Shown one piece after another: positions 8,051 to 17,665 of a DNA stretch of 64,000 nt. The DNA lies in NCBI GenBank assembly GCA_002508705.1, contig DAYL01000003.1:10127-74126 (forward strand), in the 5' to 3' direction. Position 1 is the first letter of the stretch, and each line of letters starts with the position of its first letter. The notes beneath the pieces are model-generated. The model searched no databases, was not told the DNA's origin, and saw only the letters and a list, made by a program, of their open reading frames with translations. This stretch comes from Methanoculleus sp. UBA374. Lineage in GTDB: Archaea; Halobacteriota; Methanomicrobia; Methanomicrobiales; Methanoculleaceae. The translations under genes and the position numbers were made by a program.

Positions 8051-8515
8051 ATGTCGGCAAAAGAGCCGGACACGGGTGCACAGCGAGTAAAATCGGCCGT
8101 ACTCGATCCGGGGCCCCCGGAAGACCGGCAGGCGATGACCCGGGGGATCATCAGGAGGCTGCTCGTCCAGTTTCACCGGGAGTGGACGGACCTCGAAGAA
8201 AAAGAGAATAACGCGACCTGGGTCCCCGCTGCAAACGCCCTGCTCGACCGGTATTCGCACCAGCTCTACGACATCATATGCGATGTCGGGGCAATCGTTG
8301 ATGAAGACTTTGCCGTGGAGATCCGGTGCCTTTCGGCAGATATGATCAAAACGACCAACATTCTCATCATGGTCGGGCGCGGGGAGGAGTGCCGCAGGCG
8401 GGGCGACGCCATCGCGAAGGAGGTGCTCCACCACGCCGACCGATGCCCGGCACCTGTGCAGAAAGAAAAGAGGGCTCCGGAAACCCGGACCCTCCCTGCC
8501 CGCCGGGAAGAGTAA
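8051..8515 (+). CDS. Hypothetical helical protein, 154 aa
   Basis: I do not recognise this protein. It is largely helical and charged, without signal peptide or membrane segments. The core runs from TRGIIRRLLVQFHREW to SADMIKTTNILIMVG, and the last ~25 residues (PVQKEKRAPETRTLPARREE) look disordered. The ATG at 8051 is chosen because GGGAG lies 5 bases upstream; a GTG directly before it would add one residue. It stands alone, with its own TATA-like box at about 8002-8010 and a hairpin upstream. Confidence 0.7.
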   Translation: MSAKEPDTGAQRVKSAVLDPGPPEDRQAMTRGIIRRLLVQFHREWTDLEEKENNATWVPAANALLDRYSHQLYDIICDVGAIVDEDFAVEIRCLSADMIKTTNILIMVGRGEECRRRGDAIAKEVLHHADRCPAPVQKEKRAPETRTLPARREE

Positions 8516-8684
8516 TCAGACTCGCAATCTCACCTCTTCTTGATGATTGCTCGCAAGGCGTTATTTCTGGTACCGGACGGAGGGGATCTCCGACCGTCCC
8601 TGTGAAGCGCTGAACGGACTGACCCCCCGGCGCCGCAAAGACCCCGGTCCCCGACCGGATCGCCGCGGAGGGGGGTGCGGGATC

Positions 8685-8921
8685 ATGGACTCCGTTGCTT
8701 CGGGGATACACCCGGGTTCCGATGCCTCCCACCTTGCCCTGCTCAGTCGAAAGATCACAGCGCCAACCAGGTGGCCGGTCGTCATCAGGGGCCCCGGAGT
8801 CAGGACGGACCGGTTCGACGAAGTTTCGTGCGTGGAGGGTGATCCACAGCGTATCCGCGGCGGCGATCTCATGCCGATCGTCCCGGATCTAATTAATAAG
8901 AGTCATAAGTATGGCGCATGA
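8685..8921 (+). CDS. Possible small ORF, 78 aa, unknown
   Basis: A frame starting MDSVASGIHPGSDASHLALL opens at 8685 after a G-rich stretch that could serve as a ribosome-binding site, and it closes at 8921. Third-position GC bias is weaker than in neighbouring genes and no family is recognised. It fills most of the 421-bp gap between the 154-aa gene and the scaffold protein. It may be non-coding. Nothing else supportable lies in that gap. Confidence 0.22.
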   Translation: MDSVASGIHPGSDASHLALLSRKITAPTRWPVVIRGPGVRTDRFDEVSCVEGDPQRIRGGDLMPIVPDLINKSHKYGA

Positions 8922-8936
8922 AGATATACCGTATAA

Positions 8937-9788
8937 ATGGAACCGACAGGAGACCACGACTGGATAAAGGCCTGCACCCTCCCGGACCATACCGAGCTCC
9001 AGGAGAGGACACTCATGACCGGAGAGGACATCGTCATCGGCGACCGGTGCCGGATCGATTACGGCCTCTCGGGTAAAGACGTCGTGGTCAGTGAATTCAG
9101 CAAGATCAATGGAAACATCGTTGCAGCCGGCGATGCCCGGATAGACAACTGGTGTGAGATCGGCGGCGATGTTGTCGTGGAGGAGGACGCCTACCTCGGC
9201 GAGGGGGTGAAGATCCAGGGCAAACTGGTCGTCAAAGGCGACCTCGACATCGGTGACAACGTCCAGATCGAGCGCGGATTCGAGGCAAAGGGCTGGATCT
9301 CCATCCGTAACCCGATGCCGGTCATCATCTACATCATGATGTACCTGGTGGCCGTCCTCGGGATCGAGAAGGAAGAGGAACTGGACTCCGTCCTCCAGAA
9401 ACTCTTCGGCGATGAGAAGGGAGCTCCCACCGAGACGCCGCTGATGATCCCGACCGGCGCCGTCCTCAATATGCAGACCTTTGCGGTCCCGGAGAAGATG
9501 GCCATCGGGTCTGGGTGCCGGCTGCACGGGAACATCCGTGCCGGGTCGATCACGGTCCGGGAGGAGACGACGATCTTCGGGAGCCTTCATGTGAAGGAAG
9601 GTGCAAGCATCGCGAGAGGGTCGGTCATCCACGGCGACGTGCAGGGTGGCGGCGACGTGACGATCGAGCAGGATGTACACATCCTCGGGAACGTCTCCTG
9701 CCAGCGCCTCACCCTGCACGAGGACGCCCGCGTGGACGGGGTCATCCGGGCACCGGGGGGCTTAAAAATCGAGAGGCGATCTGCATGA
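8937..9788 (+). CDS. Left-handed beta-helix scaffold, bactofilin/polymer-forming type
   Basis: A 283-residue protein made of short hexapeptide-like repeats (GDRCRI, GDARID, GDVVVEED, GDLDIGDNVQ), then an interruption with a hydrophobic helix (VIIYIMMYLVAVLG, about 122-137), then a second beta-helix block (GSITVREETTIFGSLHVKEG). That pattern fits polymer-forming cytoskeletal proteins, or an acyltransferase-like beta-helix without catalytic motifs. The hydrophobic helix may attach it to the membrane. An ATG at 9015 has a better ribosome-binding site (GGAGAGG), so the true start could be 26 codons later; AT-rich boxes at 8889-8913 would suit the first ATG. Its stop overlaps the next gene (ATGA). 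Confidence 0.75.
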   Translation: MEPTGDHDWIKACTLPDHTELQERTLMTGEDIVIGDRCRIDYGLSGKDVVVSEFSKINGNIVAAGDARIDNWCEIGGDVVVEEDAYLGEGVKIQGKLVVKGDLDIGDNVQIERGFEAKGWISIRNPMPVIIYIMMYLVAVLGIEKEEELDSVLQKLFGDEKGAPTETPLMIPTGAVLNMQTFAVPEKMAIGSGCRLHGNIRAGSITVREETTIFGSLHVKEGASIARGSVIHGDVQGGGDVTIEQDVHILGNVSCQRLTLHEDARVDGVIRAPGGLKIERRSA

Positions 9789-10621
9789 AGGTCGCAGATA
9801 TCCTTGAGGTCGACGGGTGCCGGCTGGTTGAACCGTCGTTTGCAGAATTGACGATTGACTCCCATACGGCGCTGCTCTTCGAGACCGGGGCGGACGAAGC
9901 CCGCCTTCTGGTCGACGAGGAGGAGAAACCGCTTGCGCTTGCCCTCCACGACGACGAGGGCTGGCTGGCCGCCTCGTTCCTCTTTCGGGACCCGACGCTC
10001 GCCGCCATCGAATGTTTCGAGATGGTCGGCGGCGAGATCTACCAGGAAAGCCGGGAAGCGTGGCTCTCGGCGCTCCGCGAATATTACAGCAGGGAACTCT
10101 CGGCAACCGTCGCTCCCGCCCTCGAAGACCTGCGCCCCGACCGGGAAGGAAAGATCCGGGAACTCGTGACCGGGGTCTGGGGCGACCGTGCGGGGACCCT
10201 CTGTCTCGACTGCTGCTGTGGGTCGGGCGTCGGCACCGCAGCCCTCCGGGCGGGCGGAGTGCGGGCGCTTGCCTACGACAACGACCCGGAGCTTCTTGCG
10301 CTCGGTCTCGCGAAGGGCCGCCTTGTGCCGGAAGACACTATGTGCATCGACGCGCGGGAGGCGCCCCGTTACATCGCGCCGGCACCCCTCGGCGTCCTGT
10401 TCATGGCCGGGGAGATCTACTCCTACAACGCGGGCCTCTGGGAGGAAATAATCACCGGGCTCCTTACCCTCACCGATGAAACCCTGATCACCGTCGGCAC
10501 ACGGGCCGAGGCGGCGCGGGTAGAAGAGTGGTGCGCAGGAGAGGGCCGGGACGTCGAGGTCTTCGAAAACGCGCGCGACCCGCTCTACGACCGATGGTGC
10601 TGCGTCGCGCGGCGGACGTGA
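9785..10621 (+). CDS. SAM-dependent methyltransferase-like protein
   Basis: A 278-residue protein. The C-terminal half has a Rossmann methyltransferase pattern: motif I LCLDCCCGSGVGTAAL at about 139-154, then an acidic residue ending strand 2 (LAYDNDPE). No NPPY motif is present, so an RNA or DNA N-methyltransferase role is not supported. The N-terminal ~100 residues are acidic and unassigned. The ATG overlaps the upstream stop by 4 bp (ATGA), so it is probably translated with the scaffold protein, which points to a shared but unknown job. Confidence 0.7.
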   Translation: MKVADILEVDGCRLVEPSFAELTIDSHTALLFETGADEARLLVDEEEKPLALALHDDEGWLAASFLFRDPTLAAIECFEMVGGEIYQESREAWLSALREYYSRELSATVAPALEDLRPDREGKIRELVTGVWGDRAGTLCLDCCCGSGVGTAALRAGGVRALAYDNDPELLALGLAKGRLVPEDTMCIDAREAPRYIAPAPLGVLFMAGEIYSYNAGLWEEIITGLLTLTDETLITVGTRAEAARVEEWCAGEGRDVEVFENARDPLYDRWCCVARRT

Positions 10622-10753
10622 TCCCAACCGACGACCGAGTTAACTATAGATAATATAGATAAGATATACTACCAACCGTTTCTCCCGCAACTGCGTAACG
10701 CCTGCCATAGACCAATCGTGCGGCCATGGACTCCCAACCCGGTGTAATCCCGA

Positions 10754-11947
10754 ATGAATACCGCCAGACGAGTATATAACGTCTTATTCATCTCCGTCTT
10801 TGCCACCATGCTCGGGCTCGGTGTCGTCAGCCCGCTCCTCCCCATCTACGCGGAGAACCTCGGAGCGACCGGCATCTGGCTCGGCATCATCTTCTCGGCT
10901 TTCGCGCTCTCCCGGTCGGTCTTCATGCCCATCTTCGGGCGGCTATCGGACCGGCGGGGGAGGAAGCGGATCATCCTCATCGGCATGTTTGCCTATGCCG
11001 TCCTCTCGCTCACCTACCTCGTCGCGGGCAGCGCCTACTCCCTCACGGCCGTTCGCTTCGCCCACGGAATTGCATCGGCGATGGTCGTCCCGATTGCCAT
11101 GGCCTACATCGCGGATTTCTCAGAAGCAGGCAGGGAAGGAAGCCAGATGGGGAACTTCTCCATCTCGATGTTCCTCGGCCTGGGGGCGGGACCGCTGCTT
11201 GGGGGATTCCTGAACGACGCGTTCGGTATGAACTCGGTCTTCTACGTCATGGCCGGTCTCTCGGCGTTCGCCACGCTCCTCGTCGCCATCTCCCTCCCGG
11301 AGGCCAGAACATCTCCGGCCGCACTCCCGAGCGTGGAACCCGCCCCGATGCGGGAGCTTCTCAGGCTGCCGGTCATGCGAGGAGTCCTGGTCTTCACCCT
11401 CATCAGCGCCCTCGGCCGTGGGGGTATCATGGTCTTCATCCCGGTCTTCGCCCCGTTCATCGCAATCAGCCCGTTCGAAGTGGGGATCGTCCTCTCCGTA
11501 AACACCTTCCTGATGGCGTTCCTCCAGGTGCCGGTAGGGAGGCTCACCGATACCGGGAACAAGGTCGCTCTGATCGTCGCGGGGTCGACCATAGCGTCGG
11601 TAGCACTCGCCGCAATCCCCTTCTGCAGGTCGCTTGGACCCCTGCTCGTGGTCACCGCCATCATGGGCGTCGGGGGTGCCGTCCAGCAGCCTTCCATCAT
11701 GGCCCTGACGGTCGATGCAGGCCGGACCATCGGGATGGGGACCTCGATGGGCGCCTACAACACGGTCTTCGGGATCGGCATGATCGTCGCACCGCTGATA
11801 GGAGGCGTTTTCATGGACTACATCGGGATCGACGCCGTCTTTTACGTGGCCGGGGCGATAAGCCTCCTCGCAACGGCGGTTTTTGCCGTGATGATGCAGG
11901 GGTACGCCCGCAAAGGCGCCAGGGGAGAGGCACCCGGATCACGATAG
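10754..11947 (+). CDS. MFS transporter, multidrug-efflux-like
   Basis: A 397-residue major facilitator protein with about 12 hydrophobic segments. The loop between segments 2 and 3 carries the family motif as FGRLSDRRGRKRI, and a weaker copy (GRLTDTGNK) lies between segments 8 and 9. Substrate cannot be assigned, though the overall pattern resembles drug or metabolite efflux proteins. An AT-rich stretch at 10638-10672 with two TAGATAA copies is the likely promoter, leaving a leader of roughly 60 nt. It converges on the helicase gene, with a shared terminator between them. Confidence 0.9.
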   Translation: MNTARRVYNVLFISVFATMLGLGVVSPLLPIYAENLGATGIWLGIIFSAFALSRSVFMPIFGRLSDRRGRKRIILIGMFAYAVLSLTYLVAGSAYSLTAVRFAHGIASAMVVPIAMAYIADFSEAGREGSQMGNFSISMFLGLGAGPLLGGFLNDAFGMNSVFYVMAGLSAFATLLVAISLPEARTSPAALPSVEPAPMRELLRLPVMRGVLVFTLISALGRGGIMVFIPVFAPFIAISPFEVGIVLSVNTFLMAFLQVPVGRLTDTGNKVALIVAGSTIASVALAAIPFCRSLGPLLVVTAIMGVGGAVQQPSIMALTVDAGRTIGMGTSMGAYNTVFGIGMIVAPLIGGVFMDYIGIDAVFYVAGAISLLATAVFAVMMQGYARKGARGEAPGSR

Positions 11948-11971
11948 GCCGCCGCACCCCGTCAACTTGAG

Positions 11972-11985
11972 AAAAAGACTTTTTT
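11972..11985. terminator. Bidirectional terminator between convergent genes
   Basis: AAAAAGACTTTTTT is a near-palindrome that gives a T run on either strand. It sits in the 44-bp gap between the ends of the MFS gene (plus) and the helicase gene (minus). That suits transcription ending from both sides. Confidence 0.6.
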
Positions 11986-11991
11986 GCACCG

Positions 11992-14001
11992 TTACGGCGC
12001 TTCTTCCCCGGCACACTCGAGTTCCGCGATGACCTCGGCCGCGTCGTCCATCCGCCGGACCAGGTCCTTGATCTCGATCAGGCGTTCGGCGCCGATGAAG
12101 TGCTCGGCCATCACCCGGGCCATATCGGAGAGTTCGATGCGGCCGGCCCGCCGTCGGACCAGGCCGTAGTCGAGAAGGGTGGGGAGTGCGGGCTCCAGGG
12201 TCCCGACCATCGAACGGTTCATGCGGATGACCTGCTGTTCGTCGCCGCCCGAGACCACGGCGTTCGCGACGAACTCCTCCGTGCTCTGCTCCATGTCGTA
12301 CTCGGGAGCGACCTCCTCCATATCGCCCCGCAGGAGGCCGACGGCAACCTCTTCTTCGGTCTTCCCGGACGTCCGGGAATACGACCCGCCGGGTTCCGCG
12401 AGGATGACCACCCGGCCGAGGTCGTGGAAGTCCGGCCGGCCGGCCCGGCCCATCATCTGGTAAAACTCCTGGACGGTAAGCCACTTGATGCCCATGGCAA
12501 GAGCGTCGAAGATCACCTGGGATGCCGGGAAATCGACGCCGGCGGCAAGCGCCGCCGTAGTCACGACGGCGGCGATCTCGCCGTTCGCGAATCGGCGCTC
12601 CACGTCCCGGCGCTCCTGGGCGGTCAGCCCCGCATGGTATGGGGCAGCCTTCTTCCCGAGAGCATCGGCAATGACGTGACAGCGGGCCCGGGAGTTGGTG
12701 AAGATGATCGTCTGACCCCGATAGCCCTTCGACGACCGCACCTTGTACTCCTCGGCGACCATCTGTTTGATGAACCCGATCTTCTTTGACCGCTCCAAGA
12801 AGTAGAGATACCGCTCGAGCGGGACGGGGCGGGCCGCGTAGCGAACCAGGTTCGCCTGGAGTTTCTCCGCAAGCAGCCCGGGGAACCCGATTGTGGCCGA
12901 GAGGTAGAGGAACTGCGCCTCGGGGGCGACGTGTTTGAGCCGGGCGATCAGCCCGTCGAGACGGTGGCCCCGCTCGGGGTCCTCAAGCATCTGGACCTCG
13001 TCGATGACGACGGTCCCGATGTCCTTCAACGACCTTCCTGTCCGGAGAGCGTGATCGATCCCCTCGTAGGTTCCCACCACGACGGGAGCGTTGACGTCCC
13101 GGTCCCCTGCCGGGCGGGTCTCGGGGAGGTTGAGGCGGCTCACCCCAACCTGGAGAGTGACTCGGACAAGGTGACCGTAACGGTCGCGGAACCGCTGGTA
13201 TTTCTGGTTCGCAAGCGCGACCAGCGGGACCAGAAAGAGCATTCGCCCCCGCCCTTCGAGGAAGTTCTTCATCCCGGCCATCTCCCCGATGAAGGTCTTG
13301 CCGCTCGCGGTGGCGGATACGACGAGGAGGTGCTGCCCTTCGAGGAGCCCGTTCTGGACGGCGAGCTGCTGGACGGGCATGAGGTAGTCGACACCGGCGG
13401 CCTGCGTGAACGCAGGAGGGAGCGCCAGATCGGTGATATGAGCCGTCTTCTGGACCTCGTGCGCTTCGAGCCGGTCAAAGAGGGCCCGCGACCGGTCGGG
13501 ACGGTCGGGTCCCACCGACGCGAGAACCCGGTCGAGGTCGCGGACCTGGACGAGGAGTTTTTCAAGGTGCATGAGCACCGAGCCGCCGAACCTGCCGATA
13601 TAGCCGAGTTCCCGGCGCATCTCACGCTTTGCGCAGTCCATGCAGATCCACTCCCCGCCGTATCGGACGCCGGTCGCCGGATCGACGGGTACAAAACGGT
13701 CTTCGAGCTGGCAGAACCGGCAGATGTTGATCCGCGACGAGGGGATCTGAAGGTCGGCAAGGAAGGATTCGAATTCCGGGCTCTTCGCCGCGAGGTGCAC
13801 CGAAGACCGGCGCAGCAACGTGATCAGGTCCCGGGTCGGGATGGGCTTGAGTTGTTTGCCCCGCCTGCGCATCTTGAAGTTCTTGGGCCGACGGCCTTTC
13901 GGGGTTTCGGTCAGGTCGACGAACCCGGAACTATCGACGCGGCCGCCTTCGACAAACAGCAGTTTGTACGTGCCTTTCTGGGGCTGGACGATAACCTTCA
14001 T
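11992..14001 (-). CDS. DEAD/DEAH-box (Ski2/Hel308-like) helicase with N-terminal zinc finger
   Basis: A 669-residue superfamily 2 helicase. A CX2C...CX2C zinc site (C94, C97, C120, C123) precedes the motor. Helicase motifs in order are the Walker A-like ATASGKTFIGE (about 230-240), DEVQ (334-337), SAT (368-370), the domain 2 motif IIFTNSRARCH, AAGVDFPA, and motif VI QMMGRAGRP. A winged-helix-like C-terminal region follows. It resembles archaeal Ski2-like helicases active in DNA repair or RNA turnover; the exact role is not known. The start overlaps the end of the upstream regulator gene (ATGA at 13998-14001), so the two are probably co-translated. Confidence 0.9.
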   Translation of the reverse strand: MKVIVQPQKGTYKLLFVEGGRVDSSGFVDLTETPKGRRPKNFKMRRRGKQLKPIPTRDLITLLRRSSVHLAAKSPEFESFLADLQIPSSRINICRFCQLEDRFVPVDPATGVRYGGEWICMDCAKREMRRELGYIGRFGGSVLMHLEKLLVQVRDLDRVLASVGPDRPDRSRALFDRLEAHEVQKTAHITDLALPPAFTQAAGVDYLMPVQQLAVQNGLLEGQHLLVVSATASGKTFIGEMAGMKNFLEGRGRMLFLVPLVALANQKYQRFRDRYGHLVRVTLQVGVSRLNLPETRPAGDRDVNAPVVVGTYEGIDHALRTGRSLKDIGTVVIDEVQMLEDPERGHRLDGLIARLKHVAPEAQFLYLSATIGFPGLLAEKLQANLVRYAARPVPLERYLYFLERSKKIGFIKQMVAEEYKVRSSKGYRGQTIIFTNSRARCHVIADALGKKAAPYHAGLTAQERRDVERRFANGEIAAVVTTAALAAGVDFPASQVIFDALAMGIKWLTVQEFYQMMGRAGRPDFHDLGRVVILAEPGGSYSRTSGKTEEEVAVGLLRGDMEEVAPEYDMEQSTEEFVANAVVSGGDEQQVIRMNRSMVGTLEPALPTLLDYGLVRRRAGRIELSDMARVMAEHFIGAERLIEIKDLVRRMDDAAEVIAELECAGEEAP

Positions 14002-14810
14002 GGTGCGATCAGGTCATGGATCGTGTAGGCGAGCCCCACGGTCTCCAGTCGCTTGAGAAAATCGGTAAATTCCTCATCGACGATGAGGATGGCGCATTCC
14101 TGCCCGTGGAACGCCGCCTCGATGACGCCCTCCCGGGAGCCGAAGAACATATCCGGCTCGATACCGGCTTTTTTGAGGGCGACGTAGGACTCGAGCCCGA
14201 CGGCGGCCACCATTTCTACGCCCTGGACCACGTCTCTGAGCAGGTCCGTCCGGACCTGCCGGGACCCGCCGCGCTCTACCCGCGGCACCTTACAGACATG
14301 AATGAGCCCTTCCTCGTGCTCGATGATGCCGTTTAACTGGGCGACGCCGAGGTCCTCGCCGGGCTCTGCGTCCATGGTCGCCCTGCCGGTAGCGCTCTGC
14401 TCCACATCTTTCGTCGCGTAAAGCCACCCGTCCTGCATGAAGACGCCGACCGTATCCCCCTTCCGGATCTCTTCCCGGGCGACAGCCGTCCAGACCGCGA
14501 CCTGCTGGATGACGTCCCGATTGACGTGGCGGGCATAGGCCTCAAGCGCCTCGGCGTGCCGCAGGGTCCACTCGATCCCGCTCTTCGTCACCTCATACCG
14601 GCCCCGGCCGTGAGCGGCGACCAGCCCTTCGTCCACCAGCTCCCGGATGTACTCGGAGACGGCCTGCGGGGTCACGCCGAGTTTCTCGGCGATCTCCTGC
14701 TGGCGGACAGCCGGCTGATGTTCGGCGATCTCCACCAGGATCTGGAACCGGGTGGCCTCCCGCTTGCTGCGCAGGATGATGTACAGGGGATCGTCAGTGT
14801 AGTCGGTCAA
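13998..14810 (-). CDS. Winged-helix transcriptional regulator (MarR-like HTH plus ligand-type domain)
   Basis: A 270-residue protein. The N-terminal ~85 residues form a winged helix (RFQILVEIAEHQ, QQEIAEKLGVTPQAVSEYIR). The remaining ~185 residues hold conserved-looking alpha/beta elements such as FHGQECAILIVDEEF that resemble a regulatory domain seen in methanogen regulators. The ligand is unknown. It overlaps the upstream HTH gene by 17 bp and the helicase by 4 bp, forming a three-gene leftward operon of two regulators and a helicase. Confidence 0.82.
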   Translation of the reverse strand: MTDYTDDPLYIILRSKREATRFQILVEIAEHQPAVRQQEIAEKLGVTPQAVSEYIRELVDEGLVAAHGRGRYEVTKSGIEWTLRHAEALEAYARHVNRDVIQQVAVWTAVAREEIRKGDTVGVFMQDGWLYATKDVEQSATGRATMDAEPGEDLGVAQLNGIIEHEEGLIHVCKVPRVERGGSRQVRTDLLRDVVQGVEMVAAVGLESYVALKKAGIEPDMFFGSREGVIEAAFHGQECAILIVDEEFTDFLKRLETVGLAYTIHDLIAP

Positions 14811-15306
14811 GCAGCACCATTCCCTGTCCTTTCACATCGAGACCGGGAATCCTCTTCGCCAACCCCTTGATGAAGGTCGGACTGACCCCGTATTTCCGGG
14901 AGATATCGCCGATCGAAGTGGTTCCGGCCGCAATCTCCTGCTCGACCGAATCCACAATTGCCCTGAGGCCCTCGTCGTTTGAGACGGCTATATGCAACAG
15001 GTCTCCGATATCGCCCATGGAACACTGAAAACTTGCCCTGAATTTGCTGTATGTCGCCCGGTATTCCTTCGTCGGCTTCTCCCCGGGCTTGGGCATCCGC
15101 CACTGCTCTTCGACCAAGTTGCCCTTGCGGAGGATGGAAAGACACTCGGTCACCATCGAGGGATCCGAATACGCCCTAAGCTCCTCCTCCGTCAGCCAGG
15201 CCTTATTTAAGAGCTCGTAGATCCGTTTATAATCGGCATTATTGAACGTTATAAGAAGAGGAACCAGTTCCACTGGATCGTTAAGAATTTTAATATGTCC
15301 CGTCAC
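14794..15306 (-). CDS. ArsR-type winged-helix regulator
   Basis: A 170-residue protein whose first ~90 residues show a winged helix (LLITFNNADYKRIYELL, WLTEEELRAYSD, ECLSILRKGNLVEEQW). A second HTH-like segment lies near the C-terminus (TSIGDISRKYGVSPTFIKGLAKR). Two DNA-binding-like segments in one small chain are slightly unusual. It heads a leftward operon with another regulator and the helicase. Divergent hypF starts 56 bp away, so a shared AT-rich control region (about 15310-15355) is likely. Confidence 0.8.
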   Translation of the reverse strand: MTGHIKILNDPVELVPLLITFNNADYKRIYELLNKAWLTEEELRAYSDPSMVTECLSILRKGNLVEEQWRMPKPGEKPTKEYRATYSKFRASFQCSMGDIGDLLHIAVSNDEGLRAIVDSVEQEIAAGTTSIGDISRKYGVSPTFIKGLAKRIPGLDVKGQGMVLLDRLH

Positions 15307-15362
15307 TGCGATACCCTATTATTATATTGTTGTGTAACTCCATAAATTTTTGCTGAATATTA

Positions 15363-17576
15363 ATGCGTACACAGGGAACCATCATCATCCGGGGCATCGT
15401 TCAGGGGGTCGGGTTTCGTCCCTTTGTCTATGCAACGGCCAGGAAATTCGGGATTACCGGATCGGTTAAAAACCTCGGGAGCGAGGTCGAAATCCATGCA
15501 TTCGGAAACCGTTTCGAAGAATTTCTCGAGGTTGTTTCCCGAGGAACGCCGTTATCTCAGATAGATTCTATAGATGTCCAGGATATGCGCGGCAGTCCGC
15601 CCGAAACGTTTACCATCCTTGAGAGCGGTTCGGGATGCCTCTCCGGCTTCATCCCCCCCGACATCGCCACCTGTGACGACTGCATCGCCGATATCTTCAC
15701 ACCCGGCGGGCGATACGAAGGCTACTGGGCCACGTCCTGCGTCAACTGCGGCCCCCGATACAGCATCATCAACGCCCTCCCCTACGACCGGGAGCGTACG
15801 ACCATGCAGCCGTTTCCCATGTGTACCGCCTGTGAGCGTGAATACACCCACCCGGCGTGCCGGCGCCACCACGCCCAGACGATCGCCTGTGCAGCCTGCG
15901 GGCCGCACCTCACGCTTCTTCGGGCCGACGGAACGCCGCTTCGAGCGGCGGACCCCATCAGGGAAACTGCATCCCTCCTCGATGCGGGCTCGATCGTCGC
16001 CATCCGGGGGATAGGCGGATTTCATATCGCCTGCACCGAGGAGGCGGCAGGCGCCCTGAAACGTCGTCTGGGCCGGACGGAGCAGCCTCTTGCGGTGATG
16101 GCGACCCCGGAGGAGGTGGAGCGGATCGCGGTTGTATCGGACGAAGAACGGGGAATTCTCCGTTCCCGGGAGCGGCCGATAGTGGTGCTCGCAAAGCGGG
16201 ACCCCGCGTCGCACCCGGGGATCTCCAACCTCCATACCGTCGGGTGCATGCTCCCCTATACCGGGCTGCACCACCTCCTCTTTGCAAACCTCGCCCACCC
16301 GCTCCTCATCATGACGAGTGCGAACCTGCCGGGCTACCCGATGATCACCGATCTCGCGACCGCTCTCGAACGGCTTTCGGAACAGGTGGACTACATCCTC
16401 ACGCACGACCGCCGGATCGTCAACCGGTGCGACGACTCCGTTGTTCGGGACGGCTGCATCATCCGTCTCTCGCGGGGCCTCGCCCCGAAGCGGACGGCAA
16501 TCGATCTCGGCAATGAGTGCATCCTCGGTGTCGGCCCGGAACTGAACGCAAACATCTCCATCTACCAGAACGGGTTCTGCATCACGTCCCCGCACGTCGG
16601 AAACGTCAGGAACCCGCAGACCCTCGCCTACCTGCAGGAGACGATCGAAAGGATAGGGGGGCTCATCGGCGCCCGATACGACCGGATCGTCCACGACCTT
16701 CACCCGCAGTTCCTCTCGACTCGCTACGCGAGGAAGATCGCCGGAGAGACCGGGGCGGAACTCCTCGCCGTCCAGCACCACCGGGCGCACATCGCCGCAG
16801 CGACCCGGGAGGAATGCGTCGGAATCGCCATCGACGGCGTGGGATACGGCGACGACGGAACGGTCTGGGGCGGTGAGGTCTTTGCCGGGAAGGTCCCCCG
16901 CCTCGACCGGGTCGCCCACCTCGAGGTCGTCCCGATGCCGGGCGGCGACCTTGCCACCCGGTTCCCGGAGCGGATGCTCTACGGCATCCTGCCGACGTCG
17001 GGGGTCCGGGACCTTCTCGCATCGCGGGGCTGGAGCGAGATCGAACTATCGGCCCTTACCCGGCAGGTGGAGCGGGGGCTGAACGTCGCCGCGACCTCAA
17101 GCACGGGCCGGGTCCTCGATGCCGTTGCGGCCCTCCTCGGGATCTGCCGGGAACGGACCTACGACGGGGAACCGGCGATGAAACTCGAGGCGGCGGCGTC
17201 CGCCGGAAAGCCGTCGGCCTGGGACCTCGACTTCCTGCACGGCAGCGACGGCTGCGAGGTCCTCTCGACCCGTTCGCTCATAGCGGAGGCATACCGGCGG
17301 TACGCCGCCGGGGAACGGACCGAAAGCATCGCCGCGTCCTTCCAGTACAACCTCGCCCGGGGCGTCGCCGCGATGGCTGTCCGGGCGGCGGAGGAGCGGG
17401 GGACCCCCCGGGTGGCGCTCTCGGGCGGCGTGGCCTACAACCGGGCGATCCGGGAGACGATCCGGGACGAGGTCCGGGCTGCCGGGCTGGAGTTCATCAT
17501 CAACCGTGACTATCCCCTCGGAGACGGGTGCATCAGCTTCGGGCAGGCGGTCTACGGGGGGAGTGAGGAGGAGTGA
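15363..17576 (+). CDS. hypF: Carbamoyltransferase HypF, [NiFe]-hydrogenase maturation
   Basis: A 737-residue full-length HypF, which makes the thiocarboxamide on HypE that becomes the CN ligands of [NiFe] hydrogenases. Domains in order: acylphosphatase (residues 1-90, catalytic R19 in QGVGFRPF and N37), paired zinc fingers (C104-X2-C107-X18-C126-X2-C129 and C154-X2-C157-X18-C176-X2-C179), a YrdC-like adenylation domain (about 190-370) and a Kae1-like domain (about 385-737, with VQHHRAHIAA). No hypC, hypD or hypE is nearby. The next gene, 89 bp on, encodes a HypB-like GTPase. Confidence 0.96.
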   Translation: MRTQGTIIIRGIVQGVGFRPFVYATARKFGITGSVKNLGSEVEIHAFGNRFEEFLEVVSRGTPLSQIDSIDVQDMRGSPPETFTILESGSGCLSGFIPPDIATCDDCIADIFTPGGRYEGYWATSCVNCGPRYSIINALPYDRERTTMQPFPMCTACEREYTHPACRRHHAQTIACAACGPHLTLLRADGTPLRAADPIRETASLLDAGSIVAIRGIGGFHIACTEEAAGALKRRLGRTEQPLAVMATPEEVERIAVVSDEERGILRSRERPIVVLAKRDPASHPGISNLHTVGCMLPYTGLHHLLFANLAHPLLIMTSANLPGYPMITDLATALERLSEQVDYILTHDRRIVNRCDDSVVRDGCIIRLSRGLAPKRTAIDLGNECILGVGPELNANISIYQNGFCITSPHVGNVRNPQTLAYLQETIERIGGLIGARYDRIVHDLHPQFLSTRYARKIAGETGAELLAVQHHRAHIAAATREECVGIAIDGVGYGDDGTVWGGEVFAGKVPRLDRVAHLEVVPMPGGDLATRFPERMLYGILPTSGVRDLLASRGWSEIELSALTRQVERGLNVAATSSTGRVLDAVAALLGICRERTYDGEPAMKLEAAASAGKPSAWDLDFLHGSDGCEVLSTRSLIAEAYRRYAAGERTESIAASFQYNLARGVAAMAVRAAEERGTPRVALSGGVAYNRAIRETIRDEVRAAGLEFIINRDYPLGDGCISFGQAVYGGSEEE

Positions 17577-17665
17577 AGGGGCAAATCAACAAAATCCGGT
17601 TAACATAATGGAGAAATTTAGCAAATAATATACCTCCCCGCGCCCCATAGCAAAGCGCAGACGCC

